Part shown: positions 48,201 through 59,157 of the stretch, one piece after another
Numbering within the stretch: position 1 is the first letter of the stretch
Layout: each line of letters starts with the position of its first letter
From: Lucifuga dentata
Lineage: Eukaryota > Chordata > Actinopteri > Ophidiiformes > Bythitidae
Assembly: GCA_014773175.1 (NCBI GenBank)
Contig: VXCM01000503.1
Span: forward strand, 532,625-596,624
Length of the DNA stretch: 64,000 nt
Direction of reading: 5' to 3'
Translations under genes and position numbers: made by a program
The notes under the pieces: model-generated
The model's database searches: none
Told to the model about the DNA's origin: nothing
What the model saw: only the letters and a program-made list of their open reading frames with translations

Positions 48201-48775
48201 TCCTTCATCCTCCCCTCTCTTATTCTTCATCCTCCCCTCTCTCTTATTCTACCTTTCCTACCTCTCATGCTCTCCCTGTTTTTTTTCATAACTCCTGCTG
48301 TTTCTCACCCTTCCATCTCTTGACCTGTGACACTCTGTTGTTCTCTGTCTTTGCGCTGTCCATGATTCCCAGTTTCTTCTTTTCTCTGTCTCTTTTATCC
48401 TGTCCTATGATTGACAGCTCCTGCTGGGTGACCTAATATTCTTCATTAAAACTGCAGCGCACCTCACTTTGTATCATACCAGTGTATCTTTTAAATCCAT
48501 GTTTCATTCAGTAGGAGCCACATACCTCCACCTGCTGCTTCTGTACAAGACAAAATAACAAGTACATTTTCAACTTTGGTGCCAATTATTTTCAAAAGGC
48601 TGTGTTACTTTATACTGAAGCAAGTTGAATAATATGTAACCCATCTAAATCTCCAACTATGAGATATTCCTAGACACATATAAAGCACAGTGTGTATGGA
48701 TACAGATACAGGATTAGTCACACCAGATCAGCTTTTATTTGACTTTTGCTCTTCTCTTTTTTGTCTGCCCCATAG

Positions 48776-49107
48776 GCAAATGGTAAATCCTTTTTATTGT
48801 CACACGTACAAATAAAATTTAGTCTCTGCATTTAACTCATCCCTAGGGAGCAGTGGGCACCAATTGTATGGCGCCTGGGAACCAACTGCAGTCCTAAGCC
48901 AACTCCTTGGTCAAGGGCACTGACAGGGTAATTAAGCCTAACATACATGTTTTTGATGGTGGGGGAAACCGGAGCACCCGGAGGAAACCCATGCAGAAAC
49001 AGGGAGAACATGCAAACTCCACACAGAAAGGCCATGCCCCAGCCGGGAATCAAACCCAGGATCTTCTTGCTGCGAGGCGATAGTGCTAACCACTGAGCCA
49101 CCGAGCC
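48776..49107 (-). mobile_element. tRNA-derived SINE, full-length-looking
   Basis: On the - strand the head reads ggctcggtggctcagtggtt (box A-like), then gggtttgattccc (box B-like). This is followed by the widespread fish body ccggtttcccccacc and tail text gtgacaataaaaagg. About 330 bp. It is a retroposon, not a functional tRNA gene. Confidence 0.75.
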
Positions 49108-50520
49108 AAGATAGTCTGGCTTGAATCAGATTTTATCATTTTCGGCAGTGAAAATCCACATGCCACAATTGAATAAATGCTCTTTCTGTTTAGGCCTAAA
49201 TGCAGCCGTAGGCCCATTGTAGCCCTATTACAGAACGGATGGAGGTCATGTCCTCATTCTTTTCATGTACATTTATATTTTTCTTAAAGACTCAATTAGA
49301 GACAAAAGTTATCTTTTAAGTTTCTTCACACTCAACCCATGTGATGTAAAGGCATTCAGCTTGTACAGCACTGACATTCCTGCATTTTCAATTAATACCA
49401 AAATGAATGGAATAAAGCACACCTCGGCTTTAAAAACATATTGTTCTAGTAGTAGTTCTAGTAGTTTTCTAGGTTTTAGTTGATAAGATCCACAAGATTT
49501 AAAACTATCTTACATTTTTCTACTGATTCCCTACCTTCCAGAAGGTTACTGGTTTCATTCACTTCACTATACCATGAATCTCAACTTGTAGTGAACAACT
49601 CCCAGTATGTTCTTGTTAAGCCTAACCCACCAACCACACCCTGACCACACAGTCTCCTGACCTTGCTATTTTTTAGTCCTATAGTTATGCCCCAGAGCCC
49701 AGGAGACCTCTGAACTTCTGTAATAATAGCCCATTAGTTGCTGCAGTTAAGTGACATACGGGCTGTTGTATTGTGGCGTGGCTGTTGTGGAGCTCTGCAT
49801 TATTTCAATGTATTGTGAAGTTTTGCTAATCAGGAAATGCAAGTCAAAGAAGTTTTGCAGAAGGACTTCAATTACATTAATTGAATTTTGGCCATTAGGT
49901 ATCAGAAAATCCCCCAAACAAACAAACTGATATCACCCATAATAGTTATAGTTGCATATGTTTAACAGATACAGAGCAACATTAGCAAGCCATTGGAGTG
50001 GCGCTTCTCTTCATGAATGTAAGTCTAATATTCACTTTTATTTTAAGTCTGCTTTGTTGTCCATTACCTCCTGAGATCTTGCAAGATGTGCAGTTTTCTT
50101 CACCAGATGGTTGTCAGCTTTGTCGGTCTGTTATTTGTTGTTGGACAGGTAATGCACAGTTGGTTTATCTCAGCTTCATTAAGGAAACACTTGCTTCTAC
50201 TTTTGGATATGGGGTTGATGCAGCTCTGCAAGAAGACTAACAGTATTAGAACTGCAGAGTTTTGTGATATTTATCTGAGGTTTTACTGTGCAGTAAGCAC
50301 AGACATTTGGTTCATTGTAAATATCCAAAAATTTAGCTTTAAAGTTTGACAAGATTGTCATTTTGATGGAAATTTTCATTCAGATCTCACTCCAAGAATA
50401 AAATTAAACATTAGCTGAACACCGGTTATGCTACCATAAAAAAAGCAGCAATCAGTCAACATTTAAAGCATCTGACATCTGAAGCCACATGCAAGAAGCT
50501 ATTTAAAGACTTTTAATGTC

Positions 50521-50913
50521 AACAAATGTTTCACTCAGCGTGTTTCCTTGTCTTTACTGGAAAGGCCATATAAGGCAGAAGATGTGGTGGACCTTGAGAC
50601 CCATGTCCCGTGATAAACAGAGTGGAGCTGAATGCAACATGTGGTTTATGATGAAACCCTGCCAGCATGACCCGATAAGATCTTCTCTAAGAATGGAAGC
50701 AAAGATCCAGGACTGTTCCACAAACTGTGTGAGTGAAGCAGAAGAGGACCGTGGGAGTTGCGTGGAAATGCGCAGCTAAGGTGTGAAGATACACATGGAA
50801 AGTTGATTTTTCACAGCACAACTTTTATTGCGCAAATGAAACAGAGCTGGCATAACATGAGGATTTTTTATTTTCGGTTTGGCTGGGAGGCGTGACGCGA
50901 CTGACTGTTCATG

Positions 50914-50959
<46 letters not shown>

Positions 50960-51188
50960 TTCTGTCCGTGCAGCCCTTGTAGCCGTGCTCGGGTATCAGT
51001 TACCGGGTCCCGACCAACCCCTGCGCGCTGCTGGAGAGGAGAAGCAGAGAGTAGACCAACATCCGTCTATCCTCATTTCCCCATCCCAGCCCGACAAACA
51101 CACACGCACACACACTCACATACACACACACCGCACCATCACCCGCCAGGTTCCCCCGACTGCAGCCGTTTGGGAGGCAGGATGCGCG
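50521..51188 (+). promoter_or_regulatory. pde2a promoter region and 5' UTR
   Basis: Upstream of the PDE2A start the sequence changes to a CpG-richer island (about 50,880-51,250) with a cAMP-response-like gtgacgcga at about 50,892-50,900 and a (CT)n tract (about 50,919-50,956). A perfect CArg box CCATATAAGG is at 50566-50575. No TATA box is clearly positioned. The transcription start cannot be fixed; most of 50,960-51,188 is probably 5' UTR. Confidence 0.55.
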
Positions 51189-51247
51189 ATGGGACAAGCG
51201 TGCGGACATGCGCTCCTCTGCCGTAGCCAACCGCCGTCCTCCGAGAT
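51189..51247 (+). CDS. pde2a: PDE2A first coding exon (cGMP-stimulated 3',5'-cyclic phosphodiesterase, membrane isoform N-terminus)
   Basis: PDE2A hydrolyses cAMP and cGMP and is activated by cGMP binding to its GAF-B domain; those domains lie beyond the window. The exon reads MGQACGHALLCRSQPPSSE and then two bases, before the donor GTAAGT at 51248. The human long isoform PDE2A3 starts MGQACGHSILCRSQQYP, as I remember it, so the start is firm. Gly2 is the N-myristoylation site and Cys5 and Cys11 the likely palmitoylation sites that anchor this isoform to membranes (family knowledge). Kozak context has G at -3 and G at +4. arap1 lies 18 kb upstream in the same orientation, as in human. Confidence comes from the diagnostic 19 residues and synteny together. 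Confidence 0.92.
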
Positions 51248-51629
51248 GTAAGTGCTGTGTGTTCGTGTGTGTGTGTTGATCTGCCCACTGTGTTTGAAGC
51301 TCTTCCCACTTCTTGTGATCCTGTCGCTGAAACTGAAAGGCTGAAGGATGCACATGGCGCCTGCACGTTGAGCCAAATATAGTGTTGTGCAGTAGTAGTG
51401 TGTGTGTGTGTGCGACCGGCTGGGTGTCATAATTCCCCCTGACAGCACCTTGAGGACCCCCTTTAAACCACGCAGGAGGCTGTCAGTGCATGACAACACT
51501 GACCACCACACCCTCTCACCAAAATATCACGTTCCTGTCCAGTCAGATCTACTTTACTGACCTTATCGCGCCTTTATGTAATAATATTCTGATAGTCTGT
51601 AATATTATACGAAATTTGTTGAAATCAAG

Positions 51630-51795
51630 TTTTAAGTGGTCTCACTTGAATCGGTCTAATCCTGCAGTGCTGGTGATGTGGCTGATATGCCTTGTTGTGT
51701 ATGTGAGCCTTATTAAAGGGGTGAATACACTAATAGCAATAAATGTCCAAGATAATGCAGCAGCCCAGCAGTAAAGTTTTATCTTTGTAAAGCTT
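51630..51795 (+). repeat. Unclassified ~166 bp dispersed repeat, copy 1
   Basis: From ttttaagtggtctcacttga to atctttgtaaagctt. A second copy, about 90% alike by eye, is at 53352-53509 inside the Tc1 element. No inverted termini or coding capacity identified. The two copies differ mainly by an 8 bp indel near gcagtgctg. Confidence 0.75.
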
Positions 51796-51910
51796 ATAAT
51801 GTCCAGTGACGTACTGTCAGGAAGGTGTTGATTCAACTCTATATTAATTCTTGAGAACAAATAACTTGTAGAGTTAATATTAGTAAAGATGATTTTTCCA
51901 TTATCTACAG

Positions 51911-51970
<60 letters not shown>
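51911..51970. repeat. (TATC)15 microsatellite
   Basis: Sixty bases of uninterrupted TATC units, followed by tgtctgtgga. Confidence 0.95.
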
Positions 51971-51971
<1 letters not shown>

Positions 51972-52690
51972 GTCTGTGGATTTTTTTTAAAAAACGTAAA
52001 ATTTACATTTTACAATCATGTAAACTAGAGGATCAAATCCTAAAACCAGAGAAGTTAGAAATATTTAATATTTTTTACTTTCTTTTCTTTTTCTTTCATT
52101 ACTAGGATCCCCATTAGCACCAGCATACACATTAGCTATTCTTGATTGATTAATGATTAAATCAGTAACTGATGTCAGAAATCTCATTTTCCATTGATTG
52201 ACTGCTCAAAATGCCCAATCAGTTTCTACATTTTCTTTTTAGTGTTATTAGATTTTTTAAAAGTTTCCTTTACCATGTTTTGATTTAATATATTTCTACC
52301 TTTGTGTTATTCTCTACATTTTACTTGATTTACTGTTTTTACTGGATGCTTGTCATGATATTGTTTTCTTAGCCGCACTTTCCAGGATAAAAACTTCTAA
52401 ATGCCAGCAGCACATTTGGTTAGCTAAATGTTAAGTAATAAACTATATCCCTGCTGATCTTGAGCCAGGTTCCTAATGTTTGAAACAAGGGTTTGCAATG
52501 TAAACACACAATGTTGGCTCCCAGATGAAGAGAGATTCCACACAGCTGCTATGAGAGGCTCAGAGTACTGGTGGACACAGATGAAGTTGAATAATTGATC
52601 TGAAAGCGTAGCTGATCAAACATAATGCACACATGCACATCTATGATATGGTGAGATCTTCCTCATGTCATGTCTTAATGTCTTAATCAT

Positions 52691-53927
52691 CTGTCAAGTG
52701 ATGAGATATATCAGGCAGCAAGTCAACAGTCAGTTCTTGAAGGTGCTGGAAGCAGGAAAAATGGGCAGTGTAAGGATCTGAGTGACTCTGACAAGGGCCA
52801 ACTTATGATGGCTAGACGACTGGGTCAGAGCATCTCCAAAATGGCAGGTCTTGGGTGTTCCCAGTATGCAGAGGTCAGTACCTACCAAAAGTGGTTCAAG
52901 GAAGGACAACCGGTGAACTGGCAACAGGGTCATGGGCACCAAGGCTCACTGGGGAGCAAAGGCTCACCCGTCTGGTCTGATCCTACAGAAGAGCTACTGT
53001 AGCACAAATAGCTGACAAAATTAGTGCTGCTATGATAGACAGGTGTCAGAATACACAGTGCATGGCAGCTTGCTGTGTATGGGGCTGCATAGCCGCAGAC
53101 CACTCAGAGTGCCCATGCTGACCCCTGTCCACCGCCCAAAGCACCTGCAATAAGCATGTGAGCATCAGAACTGGACACAGAGTGATGGAAGAAGGTGGCC
53201 TAGTCTGATGGATCATGTTTTCTTTGACATCATGCTGGGTGCATGTGCATTGTTTACCAGGATGCACTATGGGACGAAGGCAAGCCGGCAGAGGCAGTGT
53301 GATGATCTGGGCAATGGTCTGCTGGGAAACCTTGTGTCCTGGCATTCCACATTTTAAGTGGTCTCCCTTGAATTGGTCTAATCCTGGTGATGTGGCTGAT
53401 ATGCCTTGATGTGTATGTCAGCCTTATTAAAGGGGTGGATACACGAATAGCAATACATGTCCAAGGTAATGCAACAGCCCAGCAGTAAAGTTTTATCTTT
53501 GTAAAGCTTCATGTGGATGTTACTTTAATATGTACCACTTACCTAAACATTGCTGCAGACCAAGTACAGCCCTTCATGTCAACGGTATTCCCTGATGGCA
53601 GTGGCCTCTTTCAGCAGGATAATGCACCCTACCATACTGCAAAAATTGTTCAGGAATGGTTTGAGGAACATGACAAAGAGTTTAAGGTGTTGACTTGGCC
53701 TCCAAATTCCCTAGATCTCAATCCAATCGAGCATCTGTGGGATTTGCTGGAAAAACAAGTCCAATCCATGGATGGCCCACCTCACAACTTACAGGACTTA
53801 AAGGATCTGCTGCTAACATCTTGGTGCCAGATACCACAGGACACCTTTAGAAGTCTTGTGGAGTTCATGCCTCAATGGGTCAGAGCTGTTTTGGCAGCAC
53901 GAGGGGGACTAGTGGCTGATCAGTGTA
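52691..53927 (+). mobile_element. Decayed Tc1/mariner transposon (DD36E-like) with nested repeat
   Basis: N-terminal fragments carry the Tc1 helix-turn-helix text (MARRLGQSISKMAGL, YQKWFKEGQPVN), and the C-terminal ORF 53513-53965 carries LFQQDNAPYHTAKIVQEWF and LDLNPIEHLWDLLEKQV. The second catalytic Asp (QQDNAP) and the Glu (NPIEH) are separated by 36 residues. Frameshifts, stops and a deletion around the first catalytic Asp make it non-functional. The right end keeps part of a terminal repeat (ggctgatcagtgta); the left terminal repeat is lost or unrecognisable. Confidence 0.85.
53352..53509 (+). repeat. Unclassified repeat, copy 2, nested inside the Tc1 element
   Basis: Interrupts the transposase between GIPH and VDVTL, i.e. 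between ggcattc and catgtggatgttac of the Tc1 sequence. Same boundaries as copy 1 (ttttaagtggtct ... gtaaagctt). It must have arrived after the Tc1 copy. Confidence 0.8.
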
Positions 53928-54599
53928 TACTGAATGCACAAAATTCAGGAATATCTCCCTTATAATGAGTTGCATACCTCCTTTAATCCTCCTTAAACAC
54001 ATTTCTTTCTACTTATAGATCATGTTCCCTTCATAATTATTGGTCACATTGAAGGAAATCACTAAAGTATAAAGTATTTTACTGAATTCACTTAATCAGT
54101 GTGATTCTTAAATATTCTGTTCATTCTGTGTAAGTGGGCATTGGTTGGACAGCCTTGGAGCAAATTGCCAATGTTGTGATGAATAATGGATCTGAATGTC
54201 AGTGATTTCTGGTACAGAGCAATTATATTCTGATGCTGGTGTTACTCGCTGGTCTCACATAGACTTAAAAATTCAGCATGACTGATGAAACTTTAATGCT
54301 GTCACAAAACACACATTAAAAAAAAAAAAAAAANAAAAAAAAAAAAAAACACCAAGTCAGCATGAGAAATGTCATGCCCACTGGGATATGTACATTGTTC
54401 AATTTGAGCATTATGATCAAATTAAACCAACAAGGACACTCAGCCTCCCATGCAATAATAAAAGGTACAAATAATAAAGTTTATTTATAGAGCTAAACAA
54501 CAGTTTCAGACTGCAGAGATTAATTCAAAGACAGCAGAAGTAAAATTGGATCAATAAATGAATACTAGGAATTAAAACATACAGTTAAAGCCCCCCCCC

Positions 54600-54756
54600 N
54601 NNNNNNNNNNNNNNNNNNNNNNNNNNNNNNNNNNNNNNNNNNNNNNNNNNNNNNNNNNNNNNNNNNNNNNNNNNNNNNNNNNNNNNNNNNNNNNNNNNNN
54701 NNNNNNNNNNNNNNNNNNNNNNNNNNNNNNNNNNNNNNNNNNNNNNNNNNNNNNNN
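54600..54756. other. Assembly gap, 157 N
   Basis: Run of N between a C run (54591-54599) and an A run. Any ORF crossing it is meaningless. Confidence 0.99.
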
Positions 54757-55342
54757 AAAAAAGCTACTAGAATTAATAGATAATGGAAGAACATGTTCGA
54801 TTAAAACAGTGTCATCCTTCCAATTAAAAATATGATTGTACAAGGGATTTATTAGAAGATAATGACTCTAACTAAGCAGATCTCCTCTGACAGATCATCA
54901 GAGCCTCAGAGCCCTGACAGCAAAGGCTTTTGGTCACCTTTAGTCTATGACCTATACCATAATATATTAAAATGCATGGCTTTGTCAGTGAAAACACTCT
55001 ATACTGTCAAGATCCTAAGGCTCCATTATAGTGATATTGTTCCAATGCTGGATGTTGCAGAACTGAGAGTTGTTTTTTTTTTTTTTTNTTTTTTTTTTTT
55101 TTCTTTTGCATTTTCAGAAAGCGTTGCTTTATATTATCACAGACTACAGTGTTACTTCCTGGACTGTGCCTTTCAGAGACAGTTGTTCATGATCATAAAT
55201 GTTAAGCTTTCCAGTGTCAGGATGTCATACATGAAATCTGTTTAAACTTGGATCTCCTATTTATCTGCAGCTTGTAAGGACTAATACTCTGTGTGTCTGT
55301 GTGTGTTTCTGTATCTGTGTGCATTAATAAACATGCTGTTAA

Positions 55343-55935
55343 AGGATCATACTGGCCATTTTGCATATTTGAGCCGAATATATTAAATTTTCATACATGT
55401 AACATTCACTGACAATCATTTCCCAAAGCATAGTACTGGAACAATGAATTGAAGATTTCTTTTCCCTACCTTCCAGACCGCTATTGGTTTCAGTTCATTC
55501 TGGTACACTATTAAAATCAACTTGTTGATACTTGAAACGTTCTTGGGATAGGTAATCCATCATCACAAACAAGACGTGTATTCATGTTTTATTTATTTAT
55601 TTATTGTTTAGAAGTTATGTAATTTTAGCATTTAAGCACAATAAAAAGCACAGCGTGAATGTATGTCTCCAGCAGGGAATATACTTCCAAAAAAGATCTG
55701 CATTTAAAAACTGTGACTTCTTAAGACTGCGCAGCTTCGCAGGCAAAATATCAATTTTTAACATGGGTGCATTGCTTGAATACCATATTTGATTTTGAAA
55801 GATTAAGAGATTTTGCAAAAATAACAGGAAAGCTGAAATACAGTTTTAACCTTTGGAAAAAGATTGTCAGTAAAGTAAAATGTATGAAAATGGAACATAT
55901 TAGGCTCAAACATGCAAAATGGCCGGTATGGTCCT
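55343..55935. mobile_element. TTAA-flanked palindromic MITE, best copy
   Basis: TTAA at 55339-55342 and 55936-55939. Starts aggatcatactggccatttt, continues gcatatttgagccgaatata, and ends with its inverse gcaaaatggccggtatggtcct; the terminal repeat is at least 45 bp. 593 bp, no significant ORF. Confidence 0.8.
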
Positions 55936-56172
55936 TTAAGGTGGAAATGTTCAAATTTTCATATTGAATATTTATTTGGTATTATCATCTTGTGGTATTT
56001 AATGAGCCAACAGGCATCAGCCATGTACTGAGTATCTGAGTGTGTGTGTGTGTGTTTGTGTGTGTTTTCATGTGCCTGTGGGTGCATGTGAACTGTCTTC
56101 AGTCTGAGAAATATTGTAATATACTGGATTGATGCCAGGAAGCCAGATACCCCATATATCCCATCCTCCTGC

Positions 56173-56517
<345 letters not shown>

Positions 56518-56803
56518 CAGACAGAGAGGGAAGAGGGAGATAGAGCAGAGAGAATCCATTGTGTCGTGTGTTTGCATGCGTTTGCATGTGTTTGTGTGTA
56601 CCTACAATGTGTGTGTGTGTTGGAGCAAAATAATTGGCTTACGATTCACTAAATTTAGTTTCCCTTCCCACATTCAGGAGTCCAGAATATATGTGTTCAT
56701 GATTATCATGATATGTCAGAGTTGTAAATGCCAGGAATGGGCCAGAATATTTGTTTATATTTGCTCACAATTGTCATAAATAATTTTTTAAAAATGTGGT
56801 ACT

Positions 56804-56889
56804 ACTACTACTACTACTACTACTAATAATAATAATAATAATAATAATTTTTATTCTCTTTAGACCCACTTGGGGCAAGTGAGAAAGCC

Positions 56890-56921
<32 letters not shown>

Positions 56922-57085
56922 TTCATATGGCAGAGGNAAAAAAAAAAAAAAAAAAAGACAACCAAAAACATATATCTTCACTTATTCACATAATACAGGC
57001 AATAAGAAAAATAAATATTACATATATCTAAATGTCACTATAATTTCTTTACAAAATTTTGTTAAATTACTTTGACTGTTTTTGG
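56804..57085 (-). mobile_element. 3' end of a LINE, (TAG)/(TAA) tail, short copy
   Basis: After (ACT)n(AAT)n at 56804-56848, the text gacccacttggggcaagtga ... ttacaaaattttgttaaatt parallels the element at 58648 in the same orientation. A (CA)n tract and the N at 56937 interrupt it. Read on the - strand it is a LINE 3' UTR ending in a triplet-repeat tail. Confidence 0.65.
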
Positions 57086-58141
57086 AAATAATTCAAATTA
57101 TTAAGTACTGCTGCCACTTTTCTCATCCTGATGTGGAGCGGTAATGAGGGTGAAAGAGATTTAACATCACTGTAAACAGCAACAGCAAACAGCATTTAAC
57201 CTCTGACCTGACAACAGAAAATCGAAGCTAATCCAGCAGCTGGGCTCGATTTAAAGCAGACTAAGCCAAAATTAGCCAGATACATGTTAGCAGACACTGA
57301 CAAAAATGAAAAGTTTTAACCCAAACCCTCCCTGCCCCACCTCCATGACTTATAGGTGATGTCATACACTAAAGTACCTGAATGTGGTATTTCTGCACTG
57401 TCTGCTTCACCCATAACACCCACCCATGTAGAAATTCTAAACAGCACCTCAAGGATATTATGAAGGCCAAACAGTATGTTGCTGTGCCTCCACAGCTGCT
57501 AGTTTGACGGTGGGGTGTGTGTAAAAGAAAGCGAAATCATTTAATTGAAACTTTTTCATTTCAAAGTAAAACTGGAAGTAACTAATAGTAAGAATGATTC
57601 ATTTGAAGCCGCAAGTTGGCTCATCCATCTCACCAGAGGGAATCGCCTCCGCCTCTAACAGCAACTCTTTGTAAGTATCGCGTGTGGTCTGGTCCAGTTA
57701 ACACTCATCTACTGATCCTCAATTCACTTTGCTTTCTTTGGATTTTTTTGTAGATTTAACTTAATTAATAGATAGTTGAACGTGACTTGAAGAAATTTTT
57801 TTTATTGTACAGATTTTTTGCATTCAAGATCACATGTAATATTTAGCATATGATCAATATGTATGTTTTCTGAGTGTAGGCAAAAACTGAATATTTGATT
57901 ATTCATTCACACACCCTAAAAACCATGGTGATGGAAGCTGTTCGCATCAATCAATGTCCTGTAGATTAGATAGAAATATTGAATTACTTTTCCAACATAG
58001 ATTTAGAATGAGTAGTAAGCTGACAAAAGATCTCAACGTTAATGTGAATCAAATTATGTGCAGCATACTCTGCCTTAAAGTGTCATCCTGAGTGACATGC
58101 ACACACACATACATACATAGTAAATACATAGTACATACATA

Positions 58142-58506
58142 CAGTGGGGTCCAAAAATCTGAGACCACATAATTTTCCATATAAATCTCGAAATAATCAG
58201 AAAGTCTGACATCACAAGAATCTCTTTGGAAACCTGTCAAATCATGCTGGGATAACTTGGCTCATCAGGTTTTGCACAAACCTGTGGAGTCCATGTCAGC
58301 TCGGTGTATGCTGTCATTAAAGCAAAAGGATCGCGTACCAAATACTAAGATATTCTGAAATTCATGTACATTTTTCAAAGATTCAACTTTTCACTCAAAT
58401 TGTTGAGATGATATTATCATTTGGAATGAAAAATCTTGCATTAAATTAAAAAAGAATGCAAAACAGAAGCATTTTCACAGTGGTCTCAGACTTCTGGACC
58501 CCACTG
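58142..58506. mobile_element. Tc1/mariner-type MITE, TA target duplication
   Basis: Starts cagtggggtccaaaaatctg and ends cagacttctggaccccactg; flanked by TA on both sides (58140-58141, 58507-58508). 365 bp, no ORF of note. Confidence 0.8.
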
Positions 58507-58647
58507 TAGATACAGACACATAGTTTGTTCCATTGGTTATCCATTTTTCCCATATATGGATACAAAATATTTCCATGCTTAGCTGATCTAACAGAGAAGT
58601 AAACACATCAACATTCACATTTAAAAAGCAGACAGACTATCAGATAT

Positions 58648-59157
58648 AATAATATAAGTTTATTCTCATAAGACCCCACTTGGGTAAGTAAGAAAGGCCA
58701 AAAGGCCAACACACAGAATTCAAGTGGCAGAGAACACAAAATAAAATTAAACAAAACAACCAAGAACACACATCTTCACATAAAACATAAAACAGACAAT
58801 AAGTAAATAAATATTACATGTCTAAATCATTATAATCTCTTTACAAAATTTTGCTAAGTTACTTTGAATTAAGCTGCCTTTAGAGTTATCCTATATTTAT
58901 CATTATAACTTATCCATCTTATATACATTTGGTCCCACCCTAGTATGTACAGGCAGGTATTTATTTCTTTTCAAATTAAAGTAACTACATTCAAACAAAT
59001 AATGAAACTCATCACCCAATTTCCCTAAATTACAAAGCGTACATAAATGACTGGTATATTCAACGCCATGGAATCTACCTGAAACCTGAAACCTCTGGAA
59101 TTCCAGATATAGTGAGTTGTATGTGTCATTCATTTACTTTATGTACATATCCTGAGT
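58648..59157 (-). mobile_element. 5'-truncated non-LTR retrotransposon, Cys/His C-terminus plus 3' UTR
   Basis: The - strand ORF 59133-58903 contains CTLCNLGKLGDEFHYLFEC, a C-x2-C-x8-H-x4-C finger typical of the C-terminus of fish LINE reverse-transcriptase ORFs, followed by a stop and a 3' UTR ending in (TAT)n at about 58650. Same family and orientation as 56804-57085. Confidence 0.75.

Larger units (their letters stand above)
35981..50520. other. Intergenic region between arap1 and pde2a
   Basis: About 14.5 kb with no gene I can support. Contents noted separately: TTAA-flanked MITEs (36602, 44054), hAT-like MITE (40501), CACTG foldback MITE (41131), a SINE (48776), (GT)n(GA)n at about 38345-38412, (CA)n at about 42554-42634, a polypurine strip (44620-44825), a GGGCGTG cluster (47501-47565), and several single-N gaps (36443, 39682, 42842, 45151, 45752). 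37,450-40,250 and 45,800-47,350 look like AT-rich unique DNA with no recognised feature. Confidence 0.7.

Noticed and set aside
48776..49107. tRNA gene on the - strand
   Set aside because: Box A/B-like text is present, but the body and tail are those of a dispersed SINE.
50107..50148. Hydrophobic start MVVSFVGLLFVVGQ before a GTAATG donor, recalling the hydrophobic N-terminus of another PDE2A isoform
   Set aside because: The exon would end in phase 0, whereas the recognised pde2a first exon ends in phase 2, so it cannot splice to the same acceptor in frame. AT-rich context and no promoter features.
50879..51511. Several 115-131 residue ORFs on both strands around the pde2a first exon
   Set aside because: Shadows of the CpG island and microsatellites. 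Only the MGQACGH frame has support.
51911..51970. CRISPR-like regular repeats (also 61131-61231)
   Set aside because: Simple tetranucleotide microsatellites without spacers, in a vertebrate genome.
53215..53409. 64-residue ORF ending HFKWSPLNWSNPGDVADMP
   Set aside because: A chimera of Tc1 transposase and the nested repeat, not a host protein.
54565..54843. ORFs spanning the N run
   Set aside because: Mostly unknown residues across an assembly gap.
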